Assembly (NCBI GenBank): GCA_963777485.1
Contig: CAVZQP010000001.1
Span: 992,001 to 1,056,000, forward strand
DNA length: 64,000 nt
Origin: Bog-473 sp963777485
Lineage (GTDB): Bacteria > Actinomycetota > Acidimicrobiia > Acidimicrobiales > RAAP-2
Direction of reading: 5' to 3'
In this document: piece by piece, positions 53,531 to 64,000 of the stretch
Layout: each line of letters opens with the position of its first letter
How positions within the stretch are numbered: position 1 is the first letter of the stretch
Translations under genes and position numbers: made by a program
The notes under the pieces: generated by a model
The model's input: only the letters and a program-made list of their open reading frames with translations
What the model was told of the DNA's origin: nothing
Databases searched by the model: none

Positions 53531-54747
53531 GCTCGGCGGACTCATCGACGGGGCGCGAGGCGCTGATGCGCACGTACGCGGAGCCGCCGGCCACGTTCGT
53601 GCGCGGCGAGGGCACCGTGCTCTACGACGCGGCCGGCAAGGCGTATCTCGATTTCATCACCGGCTTGGCGGTGGTCTCGCTCGGTCACGCGCACCCGGCG
53701 GTCGCCGACGCCGTGGCGGAACAGGCGCACACGCTCTTGCACGTGTCGAACCTGTACGGGAACACGCTGGCGCCCGAGGTGGCCCGCACGATCGACCGGC
53801 TGATCAACGGCGGGACCGGGCAGGCGGGTGGCCAGGTCTTCTTCGCCAACTCGGGGGCCGAGGCCAACGAGTGCGCGCTGAAGCTGGCGCGGCGCTGGGC
53901 GGGGGGCGGACGCCACGTCGTCATCAGCACCGACAACGCCTTCCACGGACGCACGCTGGCGACGCTCACGGCGACCGGCCAGCCCGAGAAGCAGGCACCG
54001 TTCCTGCCGCTGCCCGAGGGTTTCGTGCACGTCCCGTACGACGACGTCGCCGCGTTGGACAAGGCGCTCGACCCCGAGACGGTGGCCGCCGTCATCTTGG
54101 AGCCGATCCAGGGCGAGGGCGGGGTGGTGGTGCCGAGCTCGGACTATCTCGGCGCCGTGCGCGCGCTGTGCAGCGAGCGCAACGCGCTCCTGATGCTCGA
54201 CGAGATCCAGACCGGGCTCGGCCGCACGGGCCACTGGTTCGCGTTTCAGGCCCAGGGGCTCGAGCCCGACGTCGTGACCATGGCCAAGGCGCTCGGCAAC
54301 GGCATGCCGGTCGGCGCGTGCTGGGCACGAGCCGAGGTGGCCGCCGCGTTCGGGCCGGGCGACCACGGCTCGACCTTCGGCGGCCAGCCGCTGGCACTCG
54401 CCGCGGCCAAGGCGACACTCGCCGTCATGGAGGCCGAGGACGTTTGCGGGCGCGCCCGTCGGGCCGGGGCGCGGCTCGGCGAAGGCCTGGCCGGGCTGCC
54501 CGGCGTCGTCTCGGTACGGGGTTCGGGGCTGCTCTTGGCGGCGCAGCTGGCGGCGCCGGTCGCGAAAGAAGCGGCGGCCAAGGCGCTGGAGCAGGGCCTG
54601 CTCGTGAACGCGGTCCGTCCCGACGCCGTGCGGGTGGCACCACCGCTGCTCGTGAACGACGACGAGGTCGAGGAGGCACTGGCCATCCTCGGCGTCGTGC
54701 TCGGTGAGCTCGTGGGCCGTACCGGCGGGGCCGGGGCGGGGGAGTAG
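53527..54747 (+). CDS. argD: Acetylornithine aminotransferase
   Basis: 406 residues, PLP fold type I class III. The cofactor lysine is Lys254 in VVTMAKALGNGMP. FFANSGAEANECALKLAR, NAFHGRTLATLTATG and LDEIQTGLGRTG complete the active site. It makes acetylornithine from the ArgC product. GTG overlaps argB. Confidence 0.95.
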   Translation: MSSADSSTGREALMRTYAEPPATFVRGEGTVLYDAAGKAYLDFITGLAVVSLGHAHPAVADAVAEQAHTLLHVSNLYGNTLAPEVARTIDRLINGGTGQAGGQVFFANSGAEANECALKLARRWAGGGRHVVISTDNAFHGRTLATLTATGQPEKQAPFLPLPEGFVHVPYDDVAALDKALDPETVAAVILEPIQGEGGVVVPSSDYLGAVRALCSERNALLMLDEIQTGLGRTGHWFAFQAQGLEPDVVTMAKALGNGMPVGACWARAEVAAAFGPGDHGSTFGGQPLALAAAKATLAVMEAEDVCGRARRAGARLGEGLAGLPGVVSVRGSGLLLAAQLAAPVAKEAAAKALEQGLLVNAVRPDAVRVAPPLLVNDDEVEEALAILGVVLGELVGRTGGAGAGE

Positions 54748-54756
54748 ACCGGTCCC

Positions 54757-55680
54757 GTGGTGGCGAACCTCCTCGACATCGACGATCTGGCGCCGGCCGC
54801 GTGGGACCGCGTCCTCGAAGGCGCACTCGAGACCCCGTACACGCAGCGGCTGCGCGGTGACGGCGTGGCGCTGCTCTTCGAGAAGCCCTCGGCGCGCACG
54901 CGCAACTCGACTGAGATGGCGGTGGTGGACCTGGGCGGTCACCCCGTGTACATCCAGGGCGCGGAGGTCGGCCTCGACGTGCGGGAGACGGCCGAGGACG
55001 TGGCGCGCACGCTCGGCTGCTACCACCGGGTGCTCTGTGCGCGGGTGTTCGATCACCGTCTCTTCGGACGCATGATCGCGGCGCTCGCATACAGCGGGTT
55101 CGAAGTGCCGGTGGTGAACCTCCTGTCCGACGACGCCCATCCGTGCCAGGCCGTGGCCGACGTGCTGACGATCCGCGAGGCGCTGGGGTCGCTCGGCGGC
55201 CGCACGCTCGCGTACGTCGGGGACGCCAACAACGTGGCGCGTTCGCTGGCCAAGGCGGCCCTGCTCGAGGGCATGGAGGTGCGCATCGCGTCGCCCGCCG
55301 GGTTCACGTTCCCGACGGCGGAGCTCTCGGCGCTGCAGGCGTTCGCGGATGCAGCGGGCCGTGGGGGCAGCGTGCAACTGACCGACGACCCGGCGCAGGC
55401 CGCCAAGGGTGCGGCCGCGCTGTACACCGACGTGTGGACGAGCATGGGCCAGGAGGAGGAGCGGGCGAAGCGCCTGGCCGCCTTTGCCGGCTACACGATC
55501 GACGAGGCACTCGTCGACCTGGCCGCGCCCGACGCCGTGGTGCTGCACTGCCTGCCGGCGCACCGGGGCGAGGAGATCACCGAGGCCGTGCTCGAGGGGC
55601 CGCGCTCGGTCGTCTGGAAGCAGGCCGCCCACCGGCGCACCGCCATGCGGGGCATCCTGGCGTGGGCGGTCGGGGCGTGA
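54757..55680 (+). CDS. argF: Ornithine carbamoyltransferase
   Basis: 307 residues. It joins ornithine and carbamoyl phosphate to citrulline. The carbamoyl-phosphate loop reads EKPSARTRNS (S-A-R-T-R in place of S-T-R-T-R, common in actinobacteria). LLSDDAHPCQAVADVLT has the HPxQ motif and VLHCLPAHRGEEI the ornithine loop with Cys. The carbamoyl phosphate comes from CarAB at 18.9-23.4 kb. It overlaps argR by 4 bases. Confidence 0.96.
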   Translation: MVANLLDIDDLAPAAWDRVLEGALETPYTQRLRGDGVALLFEKPSARTRNSTEMAVVDLGGHPVYIQGAEVGLDVRETAEDVARTLGCYHRVLCARVFDHRLFGRMIAALAYSGFEVPVVNLLSDDAHPCQAVADVLTIREALGSLGGRTLAYVGDANNVARSLAKAALLEGMEVRIASPAGFTFPTAELSALQAFADAAGRGGSVQLTDDPAQAAKGAAALYTDVWTSMGQEEERAKRLAAFAGYTIDEALVDLAAPDAVVLHCLPAHRGEEITEAVLEGPRSVVWKQAAHRRTAMRGILAWAVGA

Positions 55681-56246
55681 GCGGGCCGGGGCCCGGCGGC
55701 GAGACGAAGACCGCCGCGGGCGGTCCGGCGGGAGGGGCGCGGCTCACCAAGAACCAGCGCCAGCATCGCATCACGAAACTGCTCGAGGCCGAACCCGTCA
55801 CGAGCCAGGCGCAGCTGGTCGCATTGCTGGCCGAGCAAGGGGTGGAGGCGACGCAGACGACGGTGTCGCGCGACCTCGACGACCTCGGCGCGGTGAAGGT
55901 GCGGCTGCCCGGCGGCGAGACGGCGTACGCGTTGCCCGAGTTGCCGGTGCACCAGATCGCGCCGGAGGACCATCTAAGGCGGGTGCTGGGGGAGTGGGTG
56001 GTGGAAGTGGCGCACTCGGGGAACCTCGTCGTGCTGCGGACGCCGCCTGGCTCGGCGCACGTCGTGGGTTCCGCGCTCGACCGCAGCGGCGTGGAGGAGG
56101 TCGTCGGCACGGTGGCGGGGGACGACACGGTGCTCGTCGTGGCCGCCGAGGGGATCGGTGGCGAGGCCATGGCGGAACGGCTGCGCGACATCGCCGGCAT
56201 CGGCGCCGCGCACAGGATCACATCGAACGGGAAGGGAGAGGGCTGA
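55677..56246 (+). CDS. argR: Arginine repressor
   Basis: 189 residues. After a ~22-residue Gly/Ala-rich N-terminal extension comes the winged helix LTKNQRQHRITKLLEAEP...EATQTTVSRDLDDLGAVKV. The C-terminal hexamerisation and arginine-binding domain has VGTVAGDDTVLVVA. The protein should bind the ARG box at 50396-50413. It is the sixth gene of the operon it controls. Confidence 0.95.
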   Translation: MSGPGPGGETKTAAGGPAGGARLTKNQRQHRITKLLEAEPVTSQAQLVALLAEQGVEATQTTVSRDLDDLGAVKVRLPGGETAYALPELPVHQIAPEDHLRRVLGEWVVEVAHSGNLVVLRTPPGSAHVVGSALDRSGVEEVVGTVAGDDTVLVVAAEGIGGEAMAERLRDIAGIGAAHRITSNGKGEG

Positions 56247-56247
56247 C

Positions 56248-57480
56248 ATGTCTGATCGGGTTGTGCTCGCCTACAGCGGTGGGCTCGATACGTCGGTAGC
56301 GGTGCGGTGGCTCATCGAGCACGAGGGTGTCGAGGTCGTGGCCGTGGCGGTGGACGTCGGCCAGGCGGCCGACAAGGGCGGCGAGGACTGGGACATCGTG
56401 CGCGAGCGCGCGTTGGCGGCAGGTGCCGTCGAGGCCGTCGTCATCGATGCCCGCCACGAGATGGCCGAGCAGTTCTGCATGCCGGCTCTGGCGGCGAACG
56501 CCCGCTACGAGGGCAAGTACCCGCTGGTGTCAGCGCTGTCGCGACCCGTCATCGTGCGGCACCTGGTCGCCGAGGCGCGCCGTCACGGCGCGACGGCGGT
56601 CGCCCACGGCTGCACGGGCAAGGGCAACGACCAGGTGCGCTTCGAGGTCGGCGTGCGCGCGTTGGCGCCGGACCTCGGGATCCACGCGCCGGCGAGGGTG
56701 TGGGGGCTGACCCGCGAGGACTGCATCGAGCTGGCGGCCAAGTGGGAGATCCCCATCACGGTGACGAAAGAGAAGCTGTACTCGATCGACGACAACCTGT
56801 GGGGCAAGGCGATCGAGTGCGGCGAGATCGAGGACCCCTGGGCGCCGCCGCCCGACGACGTGTACACGCTCACGCGGGTCACCGACACGACGCCGGTCGA
56901 GGTGGTCGTCGGCTTCGAATCGGGCGTGCCGGTCTCGTTGGACGGCGCCTCGCTGTCGCCGTACGAGGTCATTTCCCGGTTGGGCGCCGTGGCGGGCAGC
57001 CGCGGCTTCGGCCGCCTCGACATGGTCGAGAACCGGCGCGTCGGGATCAAGAGCCGCGAGATCTACGAGTGCCCGGCCGCGTTGTCCTTGATCGTCGCGC
57101 ACGCGGACCTGGAGGACCTGACGTTGGAGCGCGACCTCCACCACGAGAAGGCTCGTCTCGAGCCACGCTGGGCCGAGCTCGTCTACGACGGGTTCTGGTA
57201 CTCGCCGCTGCGGGGCGCCCTGCAGGCTTTCATTGCGGAGAGCCAGCGTCATGTCACCGGCGAGGTCCGGCTGCGCTTCGCCGCACCCGGCACCTGCACC
57301 GTCGTCGGCCGGCGCAGCCCGGTCGCGTTGTACGACCACGACCTGGCGACCTACGACGCCTCGGACACGTTCCGCCACCAGGACGCCGAGGGCTTCGTGC
57401 GGCTGTGGGGGCTCGGGGTGGCGACGTGGTCGTCCCGCCAGGGCCCGGGCGCGGACGGCGGGACCGGTGCCGAGGGGTAG
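56248..57480 (+). CDS. argG: Argininosuccinate synthase
   Basis: 410 residues. The ATP pyrophosphatase loop is VLAYSGGLDTSVAVRWL, and the citrulline/aspartate regions include HGCTGKGNDQVRFEVG and GIKSREIYECPAA. The ATG at 56248 is 1 nt after argR and has GAAGGGAGAG upstream. Confidence 0.96.
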   Translation: MSDRVVLAYSGGLDTSVAVRWLIEHEGVEVVAVAVDVGQAADKGGEDWDIVRERALAAGAVEAVVIDARHEMAEQFCMPALAANARYEGKYPLVSALSRPVIVRHLVAEARRHGATAVAHGCTGKGNDQVRFEVGVRALAPDLGIHAPARVWGLTREDCIELAAKWEIPITVTKEKLYSIDDNLWGKAIECGEIEDPWAPPPDDVYTLTRVTDTTPVEVVVGFESGVPVSLDGASLSPYEVISRLGAVAGSRGFGRLDMVENRRVGIKSREIYECPAALSLIVAHADLEDLTLERDLHHEKARLEPRWAELVYDGFWYSPLRGALQAFIAESQRHVTGEVRLRFAAPGTCTVVGRRSPVALYDHDLATYDASDTFRHQDAEGFVRLWGLGVATWSSRQGPGADGGTGAEG

Positions 57481-57534
57481 GGTCCGGACCGCCGTCGTCG
57501 AGGCCGGAACCGTGGTCGGGAAAGGGGGCGCGTG

Positions 57535-58953
<1,419 letters not shown>

Positions 58954-59319
58954 ATCGACGCTGATCGGCGGTACGCGCCTTGCGCCTTGCGCTGTGCGCA
59001 TTTGCGGGCCGCCGAATAACCCCGGATGTTTGTTGCGTTGGGTGACGATGTGAAGCGGTGCACAGGGTGGCGGTTACGCGGAAACACGTGGGTTTGGGCT
59101 GGCCCCTGGGTGAACGGAACATGAAGAAGCATCCCGTCCGGTTGCATCGGCCGCGGGACGGCGTAGGTTGGGGGGAGTTGATTCGACGATGAGCGACGAG
59201 CATCGACGACGAATCGAGTTGGCGCCGCCCCACCATTTGAGGCTTACGTGCGGCGTGAGAGCTGCAACACCGGAGCTGGAATCAGTTCCAAAGGACAGGC
59301 GACCACATAGAGGAGCCAC
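58954..59319. other. Intergenic region between argH and the WS/DGAT gene
   Basis: 366 nt with no convincing gene. The left part has a GCGCCTTGCGCCTTGCGCTG stretch of short CTTGCGC repeats that may form weak hairpins at the end of the arg operon. The right half holds a promoter and a ~145-nt leader for the next gene. Confidence 0.7.
59142..59169 (+). promoter_or_regulatory. Sigma-A-type promoter of the WS/DGAT gene
   Basis: TTGCAT (59142-59147), 16-nt spacer, TAGGTT (59164-59169). It leaves a leader of about 145 nt before the ATG at 59320. Confidence 0.55.
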
Positions 59320-60831
59320 ATGCAGCGAATGGCCGGTATCGACCCGATGTTCATCTATTCGGACACCCCGGAGACGCCGATGGAGATCGCCTACGCGTGC
59401 GTCTTCGACCCGTCCTCGGCGCCGAACGGCTACGCGTTCGAACACGTGCGCTCGCTCCTCGAGGAGCGGGTCCCCACATTGCCGTCGTTCCGGCGCCGCC
59501 TCATGACGGTGCCCCTCGGCCTGGACCACCCCCGGTGGGTGGACGACCCCGAATTCGACATCGCCAATCATCTGCACCGGACTGCAGTGCCGGCCCCGGG
59601 CGGCCCCGAGGAGTTCAGCGCCATGGTGGCGGCCGTCATGGGGCGGCCCCTCATTCCCGCGCAGCCGCCGTGGGAGATGCACGTGATCGAGGGCGTGGCC
59701 GGCGGCAGAGTGGGCCTGATCGCGAAGGTGCACCACTCGGTGATCGACGGTGTCGCCGGTGCCCAGCTGCTCGCCCAGCTTCTCGATCTCGCCCCGGAGG
59801 GGCGGGCGGTGACCGACACGTGCCCACCCTGGGTGCCGGCCCGACTGCCGTCGCAGACCCGCATGGTGACCGAGGCGTTGCCCAGCGTGGTGCAGAGCCC
59901 GCTGCGCCTGCTGCGTGCGGCCCGCGAGGTGGGCAGCACCACGCTGCGTCTGGCCCGGCGTGCGCTGGACAAGGCTGCGGGACCGATCTCGATCCCGCTC
60001 GGGGCACCCGACACGTTCGAGTCGCCGGTGTCCGCACAGCGAGCGGTCTCGTTCGCGGAGCTCGACTTGGCCCAGGTGCGGACGCTCAAGGATCGCTACG
60101 GCTCGACGATCAACGACGTCGTTCTGGCCGTGTGCTCGGGTGCGTTGCGGACGCACCTCATGGCCAACGGCCAGGACACGCACCAGCCCCTGGTGGCGAT
60201 CGTCCCGGTTTCCGTCCGGGCCGATGCGCACGACGATCTCGGCAACCACCTTTCGGCCATGTTCGTCCCCCTGTCGAACGACCTGCAGACTCCGCTGGAG
60301 CGGCTGCGCACCGTGAGCGAGGCCAGCACCTCGTGCAAGGGCCAGGAGCGCGAGGTGGGCTTCGGTCCGCTGGCGACGCTGCTGGCCGATGCCATGCCCC
60401 CGGTGATCGCGAGGCCGGTGATCCAGCTGGGAGTGCGCTCGGGCATCCTGCGCAAGTTGCGGGCCGGCAACCTGATGGTGTCGAACGTCCCTGGTCCGTC
60501 GTTCCCGCTGTACTTCGCGGGGATGGAACTCTGCGAGGTCTACCCGCTCGGGCCGGTGGTCGACGGTGTGGCGCTGAACGTGACGGTGCAGAGCTACCGC
60601 GAGTCGCTCTTCGTCGGCATCAATGCGTGCGCGACCGCGGTCCCGGAGCTGCCCTCTTTGTCGGCGGCCATGGTCGACGAGCTGGATCTGCTGAGCAAGA
60701 TGGCGGGGCGTACCCGGCGGCAGAACACGGCCGCGTCGGCCCGGCATCGTCGCCGGCCCGGGGCCATGGGGCACGGGCCGTTGCCGGCGTCGGCGGGGGC
60801 CGGGGTGGGAGGCGCCGACCCGGGTGCCTGA
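59320..60831 (+). CDS. Wax ester synthase / diacylglycerol acyltransferase (WS/DGAT) family
   Basis: 503 residues with AGGAGC 4 nt before the ATG. The catalytic HHxxxDG is KVHHSVIDGVAG (His138-His139, Asp143-Gly144). Also visible are LPSFRRRLM, PRWVDDPEFDIANHLH, a second-half YGSTINDVVLAVCSGAL and SNVPGPSFPLYFAG. In actinobacteria these enzymes make storage triacylglycerol or wax esters at the membrane. The C-terminal ~45 residues are Arg/Gly-rich and probably disordered. No partner gene is adjacent. Confidence 0.92.
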   Translation: MQRMAGIDPMFIYSDTPETPMEIAYACVFDPSSAPNGYAFEHVRSLLEERVPTLPSFRRRLMTVPLGLDHPRWVDDPEFDIANHLHRTAVPAPGGPEEFSAMVAAVMGRPLIPAQPPWEMHVIEGVAGGRVGLIAKVHHSVIDGVAGAQLLAQLLDLAPEGRAVTDTCPPWVPARLPSQTRMVTEALPSVVQSPLRLLRAAREVGSTTLRLARRALDKAAGPISIPLGAPDTFESPVSAQRAVSFAELDLAQVRTLKDRYGSTINDVVLAVCSGALRTHLMANGQDTHQPLVAIVPVSVRADAHDDLGNHLSAMFVPLSNDLQTPLERLRTVSEASTSCKGQEREVGFGPLATLLADAMPPVIARPVIQLGVRSGILRKLRAGNLMVSNVPGPSFPLYFAGMELCEVYPLGPVVDGVALNVTVQSYRESLFVGINACATAVPELPSLSAAMVDELDLLSKMAGRTRRQNTAASARHRRRPGAMGHGPLPASAGAGVGGADPGA

Positions 60832-60916
60832 TCGGAGCGGCACGCAGAGCTGATCCCGCGGTGGGGCGTCGCCGTCGGGATGGCGGCGTGTCGTCCGGTT
60901 GGGCCAGGGTTGCCCG

Positions 60917-61486
60917 GTGCAGCGAGCGGACCTGGAGGGCAATCCCGTCAAAGTCGCGCCGTGGCTGCTCAACAAGCTCCTGGTGTCGGGGGCGCGGATG
61001 GGACGGATCGTCGAGGTCGAGGCGTACCACGGGGCTAACGACGCTGCCTCGCACGCGTACCGTGGCGAGACGCCGCGTACGTCGGTGATGTTCGGGCCGC
61101 CGGGCTTCCTCTACGTGTACTTCACCTACGGCATGCACTGGTGCGCCAACGTCGTCTGCGGTCCCGATGGCGAGGCGGCCGCCGTGTTGATCCGGGCGCT
61201 CGCGCCGGTGGCGGGACTCGAGGAGATGCGGGCCGCCCGGCCCAAGGCCCGGACCGACCGCGACTTGTGCAGCGGGCCGGCCAAGCTCTGCCAGGCCCTC
61301 GGGATCGAGGGGTCGGAGAACGGCACCGACTTGTTGCACAGGCGAGGAGGCGGCGTCCGGCTGCAGGACGACGGGACCCCGCCGCCGAAGCGTCCGGCGC
61401 GCGGGACGCGGATCGGCATCAAAGAGGCAACCGAGCGCCGCTGGCGCTTCTGGGTCGCCGGAGACCCGAACGTCTCGCGACCCTGA
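60917..61486 (+). CDS. mpg: 3-methyladenine DNA glycosylase (AAG/MPG family)
   Basis: 189 residues from GTG at 60917. CAGGGT (60905-60910) ends 6 nt before it, in line with the leaderless pattern; a TTG at 60899 would add six residues. RIVEVEAYHGANDAASHAYRG carries the catalytic Glu35, and MFGPPGFLYVYFTYGMHWCANVV (read as FLYVYFTYGMHWCANVV) is diagnostic. It excises alkylated bases such as 3-methyladenine. It lies 85 nt after the WS/DGAT gene. Confidence 0.92.
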   Translation: MQRADLEGNPVKVAPWLLNKLLVSGARMGRIVEVEAYHGANDAASHAYRGETPRTSVMFGPPGFLYVYFTYGMHWCANVVCGPDGEAAAVLIRALAPVAGLEEMRAARPKARTDRDLCSGPAKLCQALGIEGSENGTDLLHRRGGGVRLQDDGTPPPKRPARGTRIGIKEATERRWRFWVAGDPNVSRP

Positions 61487-61747
61487 GACGGTCCTGAGGG
61501 CGGAGCCCTGAAATGGGCGGATGGGGAATCGGAGGGGCCGGAATCGGGCCGAGGCGCCCTAGAACCGGACGGATCTGGGCGGAATGTCATAGCCATGTCA
61601 CGGCGATGCAACACCGGCGGTGCAAAATGCTGGTGACGCACGGAAGTGCCTGCGGTAGGTCGAGGTGGTCCACAGGCGGCGCACGCTCTCTAGGCGGCTC
61701 TGATGGCGCAGAGCGGGAGCGGAAAGCCTGTTGTGCCCCGGACACCG

Positions 61748-61788
61748 GGTGGCGTGCGGAGGGCCGGAGTGGCTCACCGCACGCCACC
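61748..61788. repeat. 12-bp perfect inverted repeat
   Basis: GGTGGCGTGCGG (61748-61759) and CCGCACGCCACC (61777-61788) are exact complements around a 17-nt loop. There is no T-run. It could be a protein site, part of an RNA, or a rho-type terminator structure after mpg. Confidence 0.8.
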
Positions 61789-61894
61789 AGGGGTGTGGCG
61801 GATTGGTCGGCGGGCGGCGGAAATCCCTGGTCAACGCGGGAGGTATCCGCGGGTCGGGTCGAGGGTACCGGTACCATCGGAAGCGAGCGGTCGG

Positions 61895-61913
61895 CCCGGG
61901 GTGGCGCCCCGGG
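61895..61913 (+). terminator. Terminator-like hairpin just ahead of the rrn promoter
   Basis: CCCGGGG (61895-61901), 5-nt loop, CCCCGGG (61907-61913), then TGGGTATTTT. The weak T-run makes intrinsic termination plausible, insulating the rrn operon from upstream transcription. Confidence 0.5.
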
Positions 61914-61937
61914 TGGGTATTTTCGTGCCTGAACGCG

Positions 61938-61966
61938 TTGACCCTCGAGTGCGCACCTGATAAGGT
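61938..61966 (+). promoter_or_regulatory. rrn promoter P (TTGACC-17-TAAGGT)
   Basis: TTGACC (61938-61943), exactly 17 nt, TAAGGT (61961-61966). It is the best -35/-10 pair upstream of the 16S gene and starts a ~360-nt leader. Confidence 0.8.
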
Positions 61967-62329
61967 GACACGCCCGCCGGATAGGCCCTCGGTCTCCCGG
62001 CGCCCGAAGGAGACTTTCCAGCAGTTGCAGTACGTCTGGAACAGTCCTTTGGGACACCCGGCACCAACTCCGGCTAGATCGGTGTGTGCCCGGTCGCTCC
62101 TTGAAAACGAAATAGTGAGAGCCAAAAGCCAGTGCGGGCAATCCTCTCTGTTCCGGTTCGCCGGATATGGGAAGGGTTGACTGTCAAATAAAGAAGTAAG
62201 CGGGCTTTGGAATCTTGAAAAAGGTTTCTTGGCCCGTTGTTGCCATGTATCGAGTCAGAGCATGGCGACTCTCTGATTCTTGGTTGGTCGAATCGCCTCT
62301 TTTGAGGTGGCTGGGCCGGCCGTGAGTCT
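61967..62329 (+). other. 16S rRNA leader
   Basis: Transcribed leader between the rrn promoter and mature 16S. It contains a boxA-like antitermination site and, close to the 16S start, a hairpin with CGCCTC and GAGGTG arms around TTTT. GATTCTT in this leader is complementary to AAGAATC in the spacer after 16S and could be part of the processing stem. No open frame here looks coding. Confidence 0.65.
62096..62108 (+). promoter_or_regulatory. boxA-like antitermination site
   Basis: GCTCCTTGAAAAC resembles the boxA of Gram-positive rrn leaders (GYTCTTTGAAAAC type). It is the expected target of NusB/S10; nusB is at 15193-15624. Confidence 0.65.

Positions 62330-64000
<1,671 letters not shown>

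Larger units (their letters stand above)
61487..61937. other. Non-coding region upstream of the rrn promoter
   Basis: About 450 nt without a credible gene on either strand. It contains a long inverted repeat (61748-61788), a 12-bp palindrome GGTACCGGTACC (61864-61875) and a terminator-like hairpin (61895-61913). Nothing else is recognised. Confidence 0.7.

Noticed and set aside
59189..59506. An ATG-started frame just upstream of and overlapping the WS/DGAT gene
   Set aside because: Its second half is an Arg/Ser/Thr-rich out-of-frame reading of WS/DGAT. No ribosome binding site precedes the ATG at 59189.
61587..62180. Several open frames on both strands before the 16S gene
   Set aside because: They overlap one another and the rrn promoter and leader, with Arg/Pro/Gly-rich translations and no family resemblance.

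Overview
The window reads as a chromosomal segment of a high-GC Gram-positive bacterium, most probably an actinobacterium of the class Acidimicrobiia. Four things point there: the 16S rRNA gene at the right end (actinobacterial in type); the gene orders mihF-gmk-rpoZ-coaBC-metK-priA-def-fmt and argCJBDFRGH; a helicase-dead PriA; and a cell-surface protein built from repeats of the 'DGGVFxFG...FFGS' kind. These are comparisons from memory, because no database search was possible. Almost every base is coding, most genes start with GTG, and neighbouring genes often overlap by 4 bases (GTGA/ATGA).

Layout. Positions 1-9.3 kb are mixed: the start of a DUF222/HNH-type gene running off the left edge, a carotenoid oxygenase, tyrS, a small lipoprotein, a flavin-reductase-like protein, small unknowns, a cysteine-rich protein and a large secreted beta-helix protein. 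Positions 9.4-15.6 kb hold an Fe-S scaffold protein and the shikimate run aroC-aroK-aroB-aroQ, followed by an Xaa-Pro peptidase, efp and nusB. Positions 15.9-25.3 kb are a full pyrimidine operon (pyrR-pyrB-pyrC-carA-carB-pyrD-pyrF) with a PyrR-binding RNA loop just ahead of the pyrR ribosome binding site. Positions 25.3-34.1 kb are mihF-gmk-rpoZ-coaBC-metK-priA-def-fmt, a methyltransferase and rpe.

Positions 34.1-35.9 kb carry an FAD oxidoreductase and a phosphonatase-like hydrolase, a pair typical of phosphonate breakdown. Positions 35.9-38.8 kb are ribD-ribBA-ribH behind a strong promoter overlapped by a KstR-type palindrome. Positions 38.9-42.1 kb hold a thioesterase, hisG, a cold-shock-like protein, a TetR regulator with its operator, an SRPBCC protein and a DUF1844 protein. 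Positions 42.1-48.3 kb are the translation cluster infC-rpmI-rplT-rRNA methyltransferase-pheS-pheT. Two tandem-GNAT acetyltransferases follow, then the arginine operon argC-J-B-D-F-R-G-H (50.4-59.0 kb) behind an ARG box. The right end has a WS/DGAT acyltransferase, a 3-methyladenine DNA glycosylase, and an rrn promoter, leader and complete 16S gene with the start of the 16S-23S spacer.

Two features run through the window. Many first genes of operons have a -10 hexamer ending 6-7 nt before the start codon, the signature of leaderless mRNAs. Three genes for core functions (gmk, infC and the rRNA methyltransferase) have no ATG, GTG or TTG at a sensible start and appear to use near-cognate codons. 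No transposon, prophage, CRISPR array or tRNA gene was seen.
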